This document shows positions 1-48,490 of a stretch of DNA of 64,000 bases, one piece after another. The translations under genes were made by a program, and so were the position numbers. Source of the DNA: Cymodocea nodosa (lineage: Eukaryota > Streptophyta > Magnoliopsida > Alismatales > Cymodoceaceae); NCBI GenBank assembly GCA_036874045.1, contig CM072344.1, positions 12,930,501 to 12,994,500 on the forward strand. The letters run 5' to 3'. The notes under the pieces are model-generated. The model searched no databases. It was not told the DNA's origin and saw only the letters and a program-made list of their open reading frames with translations. Positions within the stretch are counted from its first letter, which is position 1. Each line of letters opens with the position of its first letter.

Positions 1-252
1 CCAATGCCCATGTTTTGTGATAATCAGACAGCCATTTATCTAGCTAATAATCTCACTTTTCATAAGAGAACAAAGCATGTTGAAGTTGATTGTCATTTCA
101 TTTATGATAACGTACAAAAAGAAGTTATCTCCACTCCTTTCATCTACTTTAAAGATCAAGTTGTTGATATCCTCACCAAAGGGTTAGGAGTAGGGGTTTT
201 AGAAAAATTTTGCAATAAGTTGGGTATGTTTGACATGTATGTTCCAATTTGA
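1..252 (+). pseudogene. Ty1/copia RNase H C-terminal fragment
   Basis: An open frame of about 83 codons enters from the left edge and ends with TGA at 250-252. It shows the usual copia RNase H tail: a CDNQ motif followed by the pattern 'A.YLANN..FH.RTKH', then VD.HF, then 'ILTKGL' and 'CNKLGM'. This is the 3' end of a copia polyprotein; the rest lies outside the window. A purine-rich tract at 251-259 and an LTR-like sequence follow immediately, as expected for a copia element. The family assignment rests on motif order seen in the translation. No part of the upstream reverse transcriptase is visible, so the element's completeness cannot be judged. Confidence 0.85.
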
Positions 253-259
253 GGGGGAG
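251..259 (+). other. Polypurine tract of copia element
   Basis: The purine run GAGGGGGAG lies directly after the copia stop codon and directly before a TGTTAG LTR start. This is where plus-strand DNA priming occurs in LTR retrotransposons. Confidence 0.7.
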
Positions 260-451
260 TGTTAGTAACATAAGTTATGTTTATATAATCCAACAAGGTT
301 AAACAGCTATCTGTTTAACTTTGTGTGTTGTGTGGGTGTGCAAACATAGCCATTGTACTTAGTCGAAGAAATGATGTAATGAATTTTTTCCTCTTCCAAA
401 CCCTAATTCTAGCTTTCACTATCAATCCCTATTTATCATTGAATTGAACCA
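260..451 (+). repeat. 3' LTR of the left-edge copia element (approximate)
   Basis: The sequence begins with TGTTAG right after the polypurine tract and runs about 190 bases. The right end is placed where Ty3/gypsy coding sequence resumes; a CA at about 450-451 would fit. The matching 5' LTR is outside the window, so the end could lie several bases further right (up to about 459). Confidence 0.55.
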
Positions 452-1650
452 ATGTTACAACTTTCAAACTTTAATAGACCTTTTGAAGTTTGGATAGAAG
501 CATTGACTCAAAATGGACATCCTATTGCATATGAGAGTCAAAAGCTAGTGAAATAGAGTAAAGGTACCCTATTAATGATAAAGAGATGATGATTGTGGCG
601 TATTACTTGTGAGTTTGGAGGTATTACTTGTTTGATTCTAAGTTTCAAGCATTCACAAACAATATTGCTACAAGTTTTTTGTAACACAAAAAAAGTTAAA
701 AGTCAAAACAAACTCAATAATAAGACTTCTTGGCAGAGTTCAACTTTCAATTACAATACAAGTTGGAGAAGGGCAACTAAGTTGCAAATGCATCAAGCCA
801 TAAGACAAAAGTTGCACCAACATCATTGGCCAATTTCACCAAAATTGAAGGTGACATATTACAGAGGATTCAAGAAGAAACCTCAAGGGAGCATATTACA
901 ACGAGATGGTTGGTTGAGAGCATATAAGTTGGCACTACATGATGATTTTAGGTAGAGGATGGAATTCTTTATGCAAAAGGGTAGAAACCCTTTGTCCCAA
1001 ATAGTAAAGGGTTATGTTGGCTCTTATTGAAGGAAGCTCATGATAACCCTTGGATTGGCCATTTAGGTTAAGAGCAAACTCAAGTGCTCTTGATAAGGAA
1101 TTACTATTGGTCCAAAATGTAAGAAGACATCGAGACTTAATGTGCGAACTTGTCTTGTTTGTCAACAGGATAAGATGAAAATGATGAAAACTATGTCTTG
1201 ACCAACCAATCCAATTGGGTAAGTTTATTTGACATTGCTCAATTTTCATATAATCTTTAAAAGTTTTCTTCAGCGAGGTAGAGTCCATTTGAGTTAGTTA
1301 TTAGATATCAACCCTTTACACTACATGAATGGACTAAGGGAGAATGGCTTAGATGTCCAACAACATCTTGATTTACCAAGGCTTGGTAAGGTCAATAGAA
1401 AGAAGTACTCAACTGTTTGACTCATGCTCAGAAAAGGGTGGAGAAATAAGCAAATGAGCATCATTGACATAATGAATTCCAAATTGAGGATTGAGTTTTG
1501 TTAAAGTTGACGGTAGCACTTGCCATCTTCTTGCCAAAGTACCAAGCCTGTCTGTCACTTTATGATTGGTGAGGGCATTTTCAGAATGCTTGTTGGTTGC
1601 TATTTACCATATGTAAACCAGTTCTTATAGAAAATTCCTTTGGCAATCAG
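452..1650 (+). pseudogene. Ty3/gypsy pol remnant (RNase H and integrase zinc-binding region)
   Basis: Read across several frames, the region translates in order to a gypsy RNase H segment ('RPFEVWIEA', then 'NGHPIAYESQKL' near 480-550), the 'TQKKLK' stretch and a RNase H tail. It continues with 'MQKGRNPL', then 'KEAHDNPWIGHLG', 'NYYWSKM' and a CX2C-like part of the integrase zinc-binding domain (about 1030-1170). Numerous stops and frameshifts show that it is dead. The reading resumes just right of the copia LTR, so copia probably inserted into gypsy. The region 1170-1650 is poorly preserved and its right limit is a guess. It lies directly upstream of the TON2-like exons on the same strand. 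Confidence 0.75.
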
Positions 1651-1815
1651 CAAACATTGTGAATGATGATCTTCGCTAGTAATTCTGGGAACATTTGTTA
1701 AGAACCAGTACTTATCTGAATTGGAAAATTTTTTTAGAGTAAATTTAAATGTTCAAATTATTTTATTTTACTGATTTCTGTTATATTTATCGTGGTTTCT
1801 TGCTACTGAATTCAG

Positions 1816-2427
1816 GTTCAAGTGTGTAGATTTGGATGGGAATGGAGTGCTTACGTACAATGAATTGCAGTTTTTCTATGAGGAGCAGCTGCACCGAATG
1901 GAATATTTGGCTCAGGAGCCTGTATTGTTTGAGGATATTTTATGCCAGCTGGTTGACATGATCCGTCCAGAGGTTGGCCTAGTTTATATTATTTTAAACA
2001 TTGATTAGAGGTTGGCATAGTTTTATATTTCTTCCATCTTTCCTTGCAGAATGAGACCTTTTTTACACTGCACGACATAAAACGATGTAAACTTTCAGGA
2101 ATCTTTTTCAATATCCTTTTCAACCTCAACAAGTTCATGGCTTATGAAAGTCGTGATCCTTTTCTTATTTGTCAAGTATGTACTCATTACATTATATTCA
2201 TGTTATTCAATCTTATCAATAATTATGATGTAAAGAATAGTCAGTTTCCAAGAAAAAGGTTGTTAGTTAGCTGTGCTTTTTGTGCTGCTTGCTTCAAGCA
2301 GGAGCGCGAGGGCCCAACTTCAACTGAATGGGATCGTTTTGCACGTAGAGAATACATCAGGCTCTCCATGGAAGAAGTTGGAGATGCTTATATTGGGAGT
2401 GGTGATGTGTGGGTTGAGCCACTTTAG
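1816..2427 (+). CDS. TON2: TON2/FASS-like PP2A B'' regulatory subunit, last three exons (partial, possibly decaying)
   Basis: Three exons read in phase: 1816-1972, 2050-2175 and 2302-2427, each bordered by AG and GT. The product matches the C-terminus of TONNEAU2/FASS, the plant B''-type regulatory subunit of protein phosphatase 2A that organises cortical microtubules and the preprophase band. Visible family motifs are 'DLDGNGVLT' (EF-hand-like loop), '[11 protein letters not shown]', 'FEDILCQ', '[12 protein letters not shown]', 'TEWDRFA' and 'EYIRLSMEE'. Oddities: a Cys replaces the Arg I expect in 'DPFLIRQ', the acidic tail is altered, and the stop TAG (2425-2427) comes about four residues before the usual end. 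The upstream exons would lie beyond the window, across an intron now holding gypsy and copia sequence; alternatively this is a truncated duplicate. Family identity is firm; functionality is open. Confidence 0.75.
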
Positions 2428-3160
2428 TGAACAGCTTCAATTACCGATTTTTGGATTGTTTCTCATACTCAGGTAAGTGAAGAGATGGCTTGATCATTTT
2501 TATACAGGGATTTTTGCTTGGATACACTTGTAAAAGTTAGAAACATCTCATAATTCTTTTGAACTATGATATTCTCTTGTATACCTTTAAAATAAAAAAT
2601 TGTAGCTGCGGTATACTTTTCATAGTCACTTCTAAGCTAACCAGTAGTGTATTACATCTATGTCTTTAAGTTTTAAGGGATATTTAAGAAAATATTCTAA
2701 TACGAAAGATATGCAAGGTATTTCCAGTATTTCTTAAAGTATCTGGTCATACTATGAAATATGCTCCATATTTTTATCTCACACTAATATGATTCATTGT
2801 TTTTTATACAGCCTAACAAGGAATTCATGTGTATATTGCATACAGATCTGTTAGTCCTTTGGATTCATGTATGAGCGAAATATTATGAACCTTGTGCATA
2901 CCTCAAATCTAGCGTCGATGCTCATGGCACTTGGAGAGCTCTACATCCTTTTTGGCTGCAGCATGTTTGCGCCAGTGCCATTGTTCTACCATGTGATTCA
3001 GTTGGCGATGCTTATTGAGCACGAAGGAACGATGTGATGATCTTTCGCTGTTTGATTATCACACTGAACCAGTTACATCACCTGTCTAGGTATGTTGGTG
3101 ACGCACTTACAGGAAAGTTAGCTTGTAAATACGGTTCGCTCCTCTTGTCTGGTTGGCAAG
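2428..3160 (+). other. 3' flank of the TON2-like locus
   Basis: No coding frame was recognised. The stretch 2850-3100 is less AT-rich than its surroundings and could be old 3' untranslated sequence of the TON2-like gene, possibly interrupted by an intron. This is inferred from position and composition only. Confidence 0.3.
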
Positions 3161-6100
3161 TGCTGTATTTTTTTTGAATTGCCTTGGAGCACATTTACCG
3201 TGGTATTAGTTTGTACCAGAACTAGAGTGCCTGCATTTTGTCCAGGATGACAATTCAATTATCTTATGTTTTGTGCTTAATGCGATCCATTTTTGGTGTT
3301 TAAAATGGTCTTACAGGTACAAGAAGTGTTTTCTATTAGACTTTTAAGTATTTTTATCATTAGTAAGAGTGTAGTTGATCTTTAAAGATTTTGAATTTAA
3401 ATTCAGCCATTGTAAAAAAGAAATTTGAAGTTCTTATAAAAAGTTGGTTTTCTTTTTTCCGTAGAAGTAATAATTGTTAGGACTGACATCCATGTACAGG
3501 ACAAGCAATTAGAATTCAAGTCCATAATTGCTTCATGCGATTGCTAGCACTAAGCTGAAACGAATTATGATTGACTTTGCCTAGGTTGGGGTTCACTTTT
3601 AAACAAGGTATTTGAACCTAATTATGAAGCTGTTCTATTGAAAGATAATTAATGATTTGAACGTGGTATTTGATAAATGTTAAAGGGTAATGTATACTAG
3701 TGTATTACAAATAAGTAATAATTAGTATATTTTATAATAAATCAATTATGATTAATATTGTTTCATATTCTCACAAGGGATAAGAGATTGGGTTTTTAAA
3801 TCAAGGTGAATTTTTTTATGCTTTTTGTATACGTATAAGAGTTCCATCCTCTAACAAGATGCCACCCAAAGCACCCACAGTGTTTTGATCATCCGTTGAT
3901 CAAACAAAACTCTTTGGGATTGAAATTTCCTCATTAGTTCTTGAAACTATTATGATATTGATTTGTTCCATCAAGTTCCAAATTTCTCTTCTTTTGTGGT
4001 TTGACCAAAACCTTCTGCCAATGATCATCAAAACAAACTGTTTATATTCTTGGCACTAAAGATGAGGTTTTGGCAATATACTTGGATAGATGTTAGATTT
4101 GACCTCAGCTTTTAGTCCCTTCTTTCGTCAGACCTTTGAACATTTTCCTTTCATTTGGGTGGATGTATTTTAGGAAGAAAGAATTGGGATTTTGGGTATT
4201 GAATAGCTTTAAGTGTAAGATGTTTCCTACCCATTGGAGCCATTTAAGAGGATCCCAAAACATAAAGCAAATGTTGAATTGGAACATCAGTTCCTCTATC
4301 TCCTCCAAGAGAATTGTATCCCCTGAGAAGAATGGGACATATTTTCCAAATAGTGTGATGAGAATTATTTCCCATGCATTTTCTTTTGGCTAAGGTTAAC
4401 CTTTGACTTCAATTTTGAAAATCTCATTGATTTTTTAAAAACTTTTCTAAGAGTTGAGATTGACACTCGATAGTTCTACAAAACCCTGTAATAGAGTGAT
4501 CAAATATATTCATACATTAAACAGTAGGATGCCACTTTTATCCATAGGTGGAGTTAGAGGAAAGAGTTACTCATGTGGAGCTTGGGAAAATGAAGGGATA
4601 TAAGAGAAAAGATGGTTGAGTGATGCGTAAAGTGGTGTGCTGGCGGAACATTTTGGTCTAAAACATTATAAAGAAAGTTATCAAATTCATTAATTTTGAA
4701 TTTCACTGGGAATCTATGTTTGCACTAAAGTCAAAATTTGAAAAATGATAGAAAGCAAGAAAGTTAAGAGATAATATGGTATTTATATATGCTTAAAACT
4801 TTGAAGAACAGTAAAGTTGAGAAGAAGTTAACGACTTATAAAGAAGTTTGACAAAAAGTTATTCTATAAGATATCAAACGTTAACTTACTATTTACAAAA
4901 CTATTAAAAATTAAGTACAATAGATTATTATCATTGAAAATCAACAGTACAACAATTCTATAATGGTAAAAATCAAGTATAGCAGATTGATATTATTGAA
5001 GATAATATGATTGTTGCAATTATAGATATAAATATTATTAGATCATTCAATAGAGATATAGAGAGAGAATATATTGTACATCATCTACTATTACAAAAGA
5101 AAGAATAATTTAGATTATACATAATAGAGAATAGATTAAAAATGTGTGAAAGATGAAAATACAATAAGATTATCAAAGTTTTTCATATATTGAAAGTCAA
5201 ATCTAAGAAAGATCATTGATTCATGACTTTAACCAAGAAAGCTATATAAAGTGTTGATTCATGACTTTGACCTAAAAGTCTAACAAAGGTTGGTTATAGA
5301 GTTTTGATTTGAAAGCTCGTAAATTGTAGGTTGAGAGTTTCGACTTGAAAGTTCAAGGTATCAGTTTTTGCTTCAACTTGAAAATAAATATATATAAGTA
5401 TTGGAATACTTAGTAAAACTTAAGTAATTCTTAAAAGTGGACTAGTTGACTTAATGAACCATTTAAAAATCTTGTGTTCTTATCTTTCATTTTCACTATA
5501 CATATTTTCATTTATCTATTTTTGATAATTATGCATATATTCCAACCAAATAAGTTAGAAATAATTTTAATTGGATACATATTATTATTTACCTTCTCTC
5601 TTGTGAGTCATTAGATACTAACAGAAATATCAAAAAAAAATATTTTCTATTTTATTTTTAATAGTTAAAGATTTACTAATAATTCTAACTTTTTATATAA
5701 TATGTGAACAAGTTTTTAGTATTAATAAAAATATATTAGATGATAAAAGAGTTAAATTAAAAGATGATATTTTTAAGTCTTTAATATACTTTAAAGCTTA
5801 GTTAAGTTTGTGGACAACAAGAACAAAATGATTTTGCAAATTTAAATATTTAAATATAAATCAAATGTAAAAGTATCTAATATAATATTTATTTCATTAC
5901 AACTTATAATATAATTTTAATTTTATTTTATAAATATAATAATTTATTTTAACTTTATGAGTTTGTGTTTGAATGTTTCTTTATTCTATGTTTAAATGTT
6001 TAGATTAAATAATGTCATTAGAATTCAAAAATAGTAGTTAAAATAATAATGTATATGTATTTTAGTATATTTAAAATTGTAATCGAAATGTTTGGTAGGG

Positions 6101-6239
6101 AGTGAAAAGAATAATTTGATACTTGGATTAAAAAAAATAATATATGTTTGAATGGATACTTGGAAAACTATTAGTTAATACATATGTATTTTAGTATATT
6201 TAAAATTTTAAAATTTTTTATTTTATAAAAAATAAAAAT
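3161..6239. other. AT-rich intergenic DNA without recognised genes
   Basis: I see no supported gene. Open frames near 4105-4393 exist on both strands but match nothing I know. The stretch 4700-6240 is very AT-rich, with short direct repeats: a phrase around 'gattcatgacttt' occurs at about 5217 and 5263, and 'tatgtattttagtatattt' at about 6052 and 6183. Confidence 0.4.
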
Positions 6240-6480
6240 AAACATCTGGTCATACGATCAGACATTAATATCTGGTCGATTATCGAACGTTATCGTCGTA
6301 CAACGTTCAAAATATCGGACGTTGCACGGGCCAGGCATAGAGGCCCGACCTGGCTTGGGCCCGAGCCGAGTGGGCCGAGACTAAATTTTAAAATTTTTTT
6401 TTTTGAATTGCAAGCTGGGCTGGTCCAATCTGCAGCTCACATGGGTCGACACATTCTGGCCCAGGCCGATCCAACCTACT
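6240..6480. other. GC-rich patch with GGCCCGA-type motifs
   Basis: A sharp local rise in GC content contains several GGCCCGA, GGGCCCGAG and GGGCCGAG motifs at about 6328-6380, then an A/T run and further GGCC motifs to about 6470. It resembles the end of an inserted repeat rather than a gene. I could not find matching ends or a target duplication. Confidence 0.3.
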
Positions 6481-7343
6481 CCATTGATACCTATAAGATC
6501 ATCCAAGTATAAAAAACTTAAAACTAAGATCAGGATGAAATTAGATATGTTAAACTAGTACAAATGTATTTGTTTCACTTCATTCTATGCTCAACTTTTC
6601 TTACAGGGATTGAACGTAAAAACAGGGTGAAATAAATGCACTCCCATACCCAAACTCTTTACCACAAAAACATGCATTCCTGGTATTTCCATCAAACCAC
6701 ATGTATCGTCATCCATCCAGACCATACCATAGGACCATTCTGAGTACTTTCAATCAATAGGATTAATTGATCCGTGTAAACCCATAAAGGAATGGAGGAG
6801 GGCACGGCTCCACGATGTTGTGTGTGTTAAGAACAGGCAGTAGAAAGTGCTGAAAATAAGGAGCTCGGACTAACAAAGGGATCAGAGGATTCATTCTTTT
6901 CCATGGATAATATTCCAGTATAAAAGATTTATTCCTAAAACAACCACTTGATATGATAAGAGGCTTGTGCTACAGTGGACCAAATACACCATGAAAAGGA
7001 CAGAGGATACAATGCGTTGAATATATTATTAGCTCCATGTTCTTTATACATCCAACAGTCTCTCAACTTGGAAGACACAAGTGAAATATTAGAGGGTACC
7101 CACCTTCTCGGTAGAGGAAAAATTTTCCTTGCGATGGGTTGGATTGGATGATACAAGGCAGGGTAAGCTCCATTGGAATTCACAACCTTCCACCATCCCC
7201 TGAGGCGAAGAAGAATATGTGGCCATTGGGTGGAGGTGGCCAATGGCTGTCCGATAGACAAGCCGGCAAGGTGACACTCTCTAAACCCTTTGCGGCCCAA
7301 GTGAAATTGATCATTGCATCTTGTGCTGTGGAGGCGATGATCC

Positions 7344-20696
<13,353 letters not shown>

Positions 20697-21290
20697 GATT
20701 AACAGATCAAACGAAGAAAACAGAAGGCAGCCCAAGGACCCAAAGAAAAAGGTAATCAACTCTCCAGCGAGACCAACCCAAACTCCAACCCCACCGACGA
20801 ACAAGCCACCAGAGACAGAAGATCCCGCATTATATACCCACAGATCAGCGCTCTAACCCAATCCAGTTCATCCCTCAAAAGCAAACTTTGCCAACCAAAC
20901 AAGGGGGGAATTTTTTCGCAGGATCTCAACCCCCCAGGTCCCAACCTCCAATTGCTCGGTGTGCCCACATCGGCAGCACGGGGTCCCACGGTAATCCAGA
21001 CAGCTGAACCAACTCTGGCAGCTGAACTGCCCGAAGATCCAGAGAGTGGATCTGCCACAGCTGGAGGAAGAAGGAGAACCAAAAAAGTGGCTAAAGAGAG
21101 AGAAAGAGGCAATGGAGAGAGAGAACACTGGATGGAATTTTCTCCCCCCCCCACCCCTTCCTGTCTCTATCTCTGCTTTACCATTACAGATGAAGAAGCC
21201 TTGCACTTTCCATTGAGTGAGTTCTTCACTTCTTCTGGGCGTCTGCGTGTGCTTTTCTTTTGGGTATATTTTATTGACTCGACATTTACT
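20697..21290 (-). promoter_or_regulatory. Leader and likely core promoter of the CK1-like gene
   Basis: Upstream of the CK1-like start codon the sequence becomes GC-richer and, read on the minus strand, rich in CT runs (about 21080-21160), typical of plant 5' leaders. A TATA-like ATAAAATATA, read on the minus strand, lies at about 21264-21273. The transcription start is inferred to fall near 21150-21240. Open frames in this block on both strands are probably incidental. Confidence 0.45.
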
Positions 21291-21455
21291 TAAATTTTCA
21301 ATCTTTATTAGTCTTAAATTCAAATCTACGAGATGGTGAAAAGATTATCCATTATTGCGAGATACAGAAGGTCCTGTGTCTGCTGTGTCTGTGTCTGTTT
21401 TTCTAAATATTTTTTATAAATATAAAAATAATAATTAATTCATGGTATAATCTAA

Positions 21456-21482
21456 TATATATATATATATGTGTGTGTGTGT
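21456..21482. repeat. (AT)n-(GT)n compound microsatellite
   Basis: A run of alternating TA is followed directly by alternating TG. Confidence 0.9.
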
Positions 21483-22060
21483 GAAAATTTGAACTTTATT
21501 CAAAAGATTCATTCTTTTGGATTCTCAAAATCAATGATTGGAATTATTGACCAATATTAATCTCATAAAATCAAAGGTCGACACTTTTTAATATAAAGAA
21601 AATGATTAGCATGTAATAATGATTATCCAATAATAATACTCATATGTTTAAACATATCCTAATGTGTTTATGTGGAAAAATATAAGAGCCACATTTGTCT
21701 TTTAATGCATTTTTAAACCATAAACGTGATGGGGTGTGGTTTGACCATTTATCTTATTCTTTACATGTAAACAACGAGGCATTAAATCTGAGGCCAAGGT
21801 TCAGTTAAAGAACCATCAAGTTGTGCTGTGTTGTGTCGTGTTGTGTTGTGCTTTTATTTGAATACAAAAGGGTTGGTACTCACGTTATAAAATATTGATC
21901 ACAAATGAGTTTTCTTTTTATGCTTCTAAGATCTCGTACCCTACTAACATCATTTTTTATTATTCTTACACGTATAAATATTGTCAATTGTATAATTTTT
22001 ATTTGCACGATCTACTTTTATGTTTTTACTCACTTTTTGTTCTTACTTATAAATGCCATG

Positions 22061-22082
22061 AATTACATAATTCACTCTTGCT

Positions 22083-22127
<45 letters not shown>

Positions 22128-22154
22128 ATAGGAGTAAAAGTGAATTATGTAATT
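22061..22154. repeat. Inverted repeat around an (AT)n and poly-T core
   Basis: The arms 22061-22088 and 22127-22154 are reverse complements over 28 bases with two mismatches (AATTACATAATTCACT...CTCCTATA). The intervening 38 bases are (TA)n followed by 16 T. The DNA can fold into a long hairpin. Confidence 0.85.
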
Positions 22155-25100
22155 ATATATATATTTAACTTCTTTGCTTAGGTGTATTTATATCTACTAT
22201 CAAGTATCTACTTTTGTAATAACTTTGGAGTTAAACATATTTATTTTTATCTCGATCGAGTTGATGGATGAGACCACTTAGGTACCTCTAATTAGTTAAG
22301 AATGTTTGAAAGATAAAGTACATAGTACATAAAATCAAATTCTAAGAGAATGTCCTTCTAGATACTTAAGAAGGTCTACTTTTACAAGTTTTCATATGTA
22401 TGGATACTCCTAGTATATATATACCAGGCTGTTTGAGTGTTCATAGAGTATCACTTTTAAGAAAAAAAAAAAAAACTTCTTTACTCTTGATATATATTTG
22501 ATTTCTTCGTGAATCATACAAATGTCTTATTTCACTACTTTCAATTACATTTCTAATTCTTTCATGATTTGTATTAACACATTTTATCTCATTAAACAAC
22601 ATATATACCTACATCAAAGACAACTTGATTTTGTTTTAAACTTTTTTCTTTTGTGTGAACGTGAGATCTTTTCCCTAAAGACAACCCATCTTATGTAGTT
22701 TCTTGAATGAATTGGTGGGGGGAAAAAATAATCTTGACATATTATTTTTTTTTTTAATTTATGCTTATTTTTCCTATATTATACAATATGATCTATTGAA
22801 ACTTTTTTTAAACAAAAATCTCTGATATATTTATGAGTGGGGACCAAAAAAGATAAAAGGTACCACAAATGAAGGGACCAAGTCAAAAATCCCATGGAAA
22901 AAGTAGGCATGATTTATTGAAACTTAATAAGGTTAATAATTAATATTAGTATATTTTGTACTTGAATGCAAACGAAAACTAATTAAAAGTGTGGCATCTA
23001 TACCTATTTGTTTTCCACTGAAAAATGGATTCATTTGGTTTCCATTTTAGGTTAAATAATGTTTCTTTCTTCTCCTTTGCCATCCAAATACAAAATTTAA
23101 AAGAAAATTAGTTTTCATTAACTCCAACTGGTGTACAGATAAAATACTGCCAAAAATCTCATTTTCTGACAAAAAATCCTTCATATCTATTTTAAAATCA
23201 CAATTATCTCTTTTTTTTTATTAAAAATCCTTAATTTATTTATGCCCTACAGGGGCCCAATAACAATAAGAAAGTACAAGTGGATGAATTGGGCTGAGGC
23301 CCTACGGGAAGGCAGAATAAAAAATAGCATTGAGGAAGAGGGAAAAGGCCCACAAAAGCAAACAACAGCAGCATCTGATGCTGCAACTTGGAATGCCCCC
23401 CATCTGTCACATTTCATTCCAACTTGGAATCCATTGACCTCTGGTTTCTTTAGATAAATCAGTCACATTTTATTCTCCGTACCATACCTACCTTTGATGC
23501 TACTCTCTGCTTCTCCAAAACACTCGCGCAATTTATATGCATCAAAAAGCATCAACTAATTAAAGTGTGCAAGTAAGGGAGGAGAAAATGAATTGGCTAG
23601 TTAGAAATGTAGTCATTAAGATTTAAAATCTTAAACAAACAATGGGAGACCACAATGCATAGGCAAGGTTGTTATTGTTCACTTTTATCTTGATAATGAT
23701 AATCATTTCTACATTTAATAAGATTTAAATCTTGATAAGAATTTCAAATTTCCATCAATTCTAACTATTACATTTAATAAGATTTAAATCTTGATCGTTC
23801 ACAATGCTATATTGTTATCTTCCTCCTTTTTTTTGTGCTCCAACCTTGGAGTCCTCTCCTCTTGTATTTTTATTTGAAAACTCTCTTTTATTTGTTTAAA
23901 CTTTACCCTTGTTGTAGTCTCTCACACTTGGAGCTTATTAATTACTTAATCTTACTTTTAGCTTGAAGAAAAAATATTCCTCCTTCCATAATGACCGAGT
24001 TGAGTGGAGTTCTTCCACCTGTTTGTCCCCATGGGATGCGGCCACATTGTTGATGTAGATTTCACATCCACACTTAACCTTTTATGCTTATTTCTTAAAG
24101 GATTTTTTGCTTAACCGTCTAAAATATAGTGTCTAGCAATTTGCATGTCTTTTAAATATAATGTTATTTTTGATATCTTATAATAGTCTTGTAGGAAAGT
24201 AGGTTACTGTTATGGCTTTTAAAGGTTTTAAGAATACATAGAATGATATGCTTTTAACCTTGACTCTCTGTTTGAAATTTTTTACAACTACAAAAGACAT
24301 ACCTTACGTGTATAGAACATATGAGGGGAAATTCCCACAAAATTGATGGAATGGGTTTGAGGTATAGACGGAGAGAGAAATGGATGTTGATTGATATGTA
24401 TTGGTTCCACAGAAGGTATCTAGCAATTGATGGCATCTTTTACCATTTTTCTTGACTTAACTGTATTACTTGATAGGTTTGCTTAAATCAAGTGCCATTC
24501 ATAGGTCTCCCACTATAAAACATATAAAATCCTAATGAATGTAAGAAAAAATACCATTATCTAGAAAAGATATTAGTTGGTAGGTTATTTAATTATCCAT
24601 CATATGGAAATGAAAAGAATACAATATTCAAACACAGGCAATAGAGTTGCCAAAGACAAGGCCCAGAGATAACATAGAATGAATAAACCTTTGTAAGGTC
24701 AGTGGCCTTTTTCTAGCAAACCAAAACAAAACATGTACACATATTGCATGTAGGAAAGTTACAGAATCAAACTCCCAACCTGTCAACTTCAATATTCCAA
24801 CGAAGCTTGCAGACAGGGAATACGAGATATTTTCTTAAAAAAAAAAAAAAAAACATTATTGTAAGTGACAATGCCACAGGGAATGAATAACCTTTGTGAT
24901 GTGGCATTCCTTCCACACTGATTTGGCAAAAGGTATGCGTATCATTGATTGATTATATACACATTAGAACTTGGGCAAGGAATACAACAACAACAAAAAA
25001 TTGGTATTTACTTGCTCTAAGAGAATTGATTTTACAGAAAACTACCTGGATAACGTAGAACGTCTGCGCAGGAAAACTGCCATGCTATGGTTGCATTTGA

Positions 25101-25261
25101 AGCTGTGATTCTTCACATTGCAATGGCATAGGTCAGTTGATGTTAAGGAAATGCGTTCTGACTTACGGGAAGGAGTTGAGGCCCAATCTCTAAGCAAAAA
25201 GATTAGAACTTGTCTTGGAAGTAGCTTCGCTAGTTGGCTATCTTCTTCGAAGAGAGGTAAA

Positions 25262-47885
<22,624 letters not shown>

Positions 47886-48490
47886 CGCGCCCAGAGTTGC
47901 AAAACCACAAATCAATATGGATATATTTATCTCAACGACTCAAAGGATTTACATTCTTCCTCACCAAAACCACCACACCGATGCCGCCAAAAGTTCGAGC
48001 CTCAACAGTAAAGCCACCCAATTCCGACCAAATTCCAAACCCACAACACCGCACGAGACCCCCTAACAACGACGCCACACAAGATGCCAAACAAAACCTC
48101 GAAAAGACGGCAACATTTCGCCAAAACAACTCGTATAATTAAGATCTCAGCAGCCACGACCACCGACACCACCGCAGGCCACCAGACCACACCAACCCAC
48201 AATATCCAGCAGGAAACGTGGAGGTGGCCTTAAATCCAGGGGAGGGAAGGGGGAGCCGGTGCACCGCATGAGCCTGCCACGAGATCCGGAGGTTGGAGAA
48301 CGCTAGGCAACCGCCATTTCCGATCGGTCCGGAGGAACGAACGGCATTCGTCGTCGCGGTCGGAGTGAGATTTTGGGGGTGTGGACTGGCGATTTTTCTC
48401 GCGAGATGCGGATTTCCGTTGGTGACGTGGATGGATCAGACATGCGACGCCGAACGCGGAAACGTTCCTTTTCTTTTCTTTTTTTATTAA
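47886..48490 (-). promoter_or_regulatory. Leader and promoter-proximal region of the NDR-like gene
   Basis: The sequence upstream of the NDR-like start codon is clearly richer in G and C than its surroundings, peaking at about 48230-48460, with many CG dinucleotides, as at plant 5' gene ends. The open frames here on both strands match no family I recognise. No certain TATA box was found; the transcription start is unknown. Confidence 0.4.

Larger units (their letters stand above)
21291..25261. other. Intergenic DNA between the CK1-like and NDR-like genes
   Basis: This is about 4 kb upstream of the CK1-like gene and downstream of the NDR-like gene. I see no supported gene. It holds microsatellites, an AT-rich hairpin (22061-22154), and two direct copies of a 27-base phrase at about 23714-23740 and 23772-23798, each containing the palindrome AAGATTTAAATCTT. 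An open frame at 23242-23457 has unusual composition but no recognisable match. The segment just left of 25262 should include the 3' UTR of the NDR-like gene. Confidence 0.5.

Noticed and set aside
4105-4393. Overlapping frames of 67 and 85 codons on opposite strands
   Set aside because: Neither has a recognisable motif; surrounding sequence looks intergenic and decayed.
20868-21323. Open frames of 113-151 codons on both strands
   Set aside because: They fall in the GC- and CT-rich leader of the CK1-like gene, translate to low-complexity Pro/Ser/Leu sequence and match no family I know.
23242-23457. 71-codon open frame of unusual composition upstream of the CK1-like gene
   Set aside because: No known domain, no visible promoter context and no in-phase continuation; could be a chance frame.
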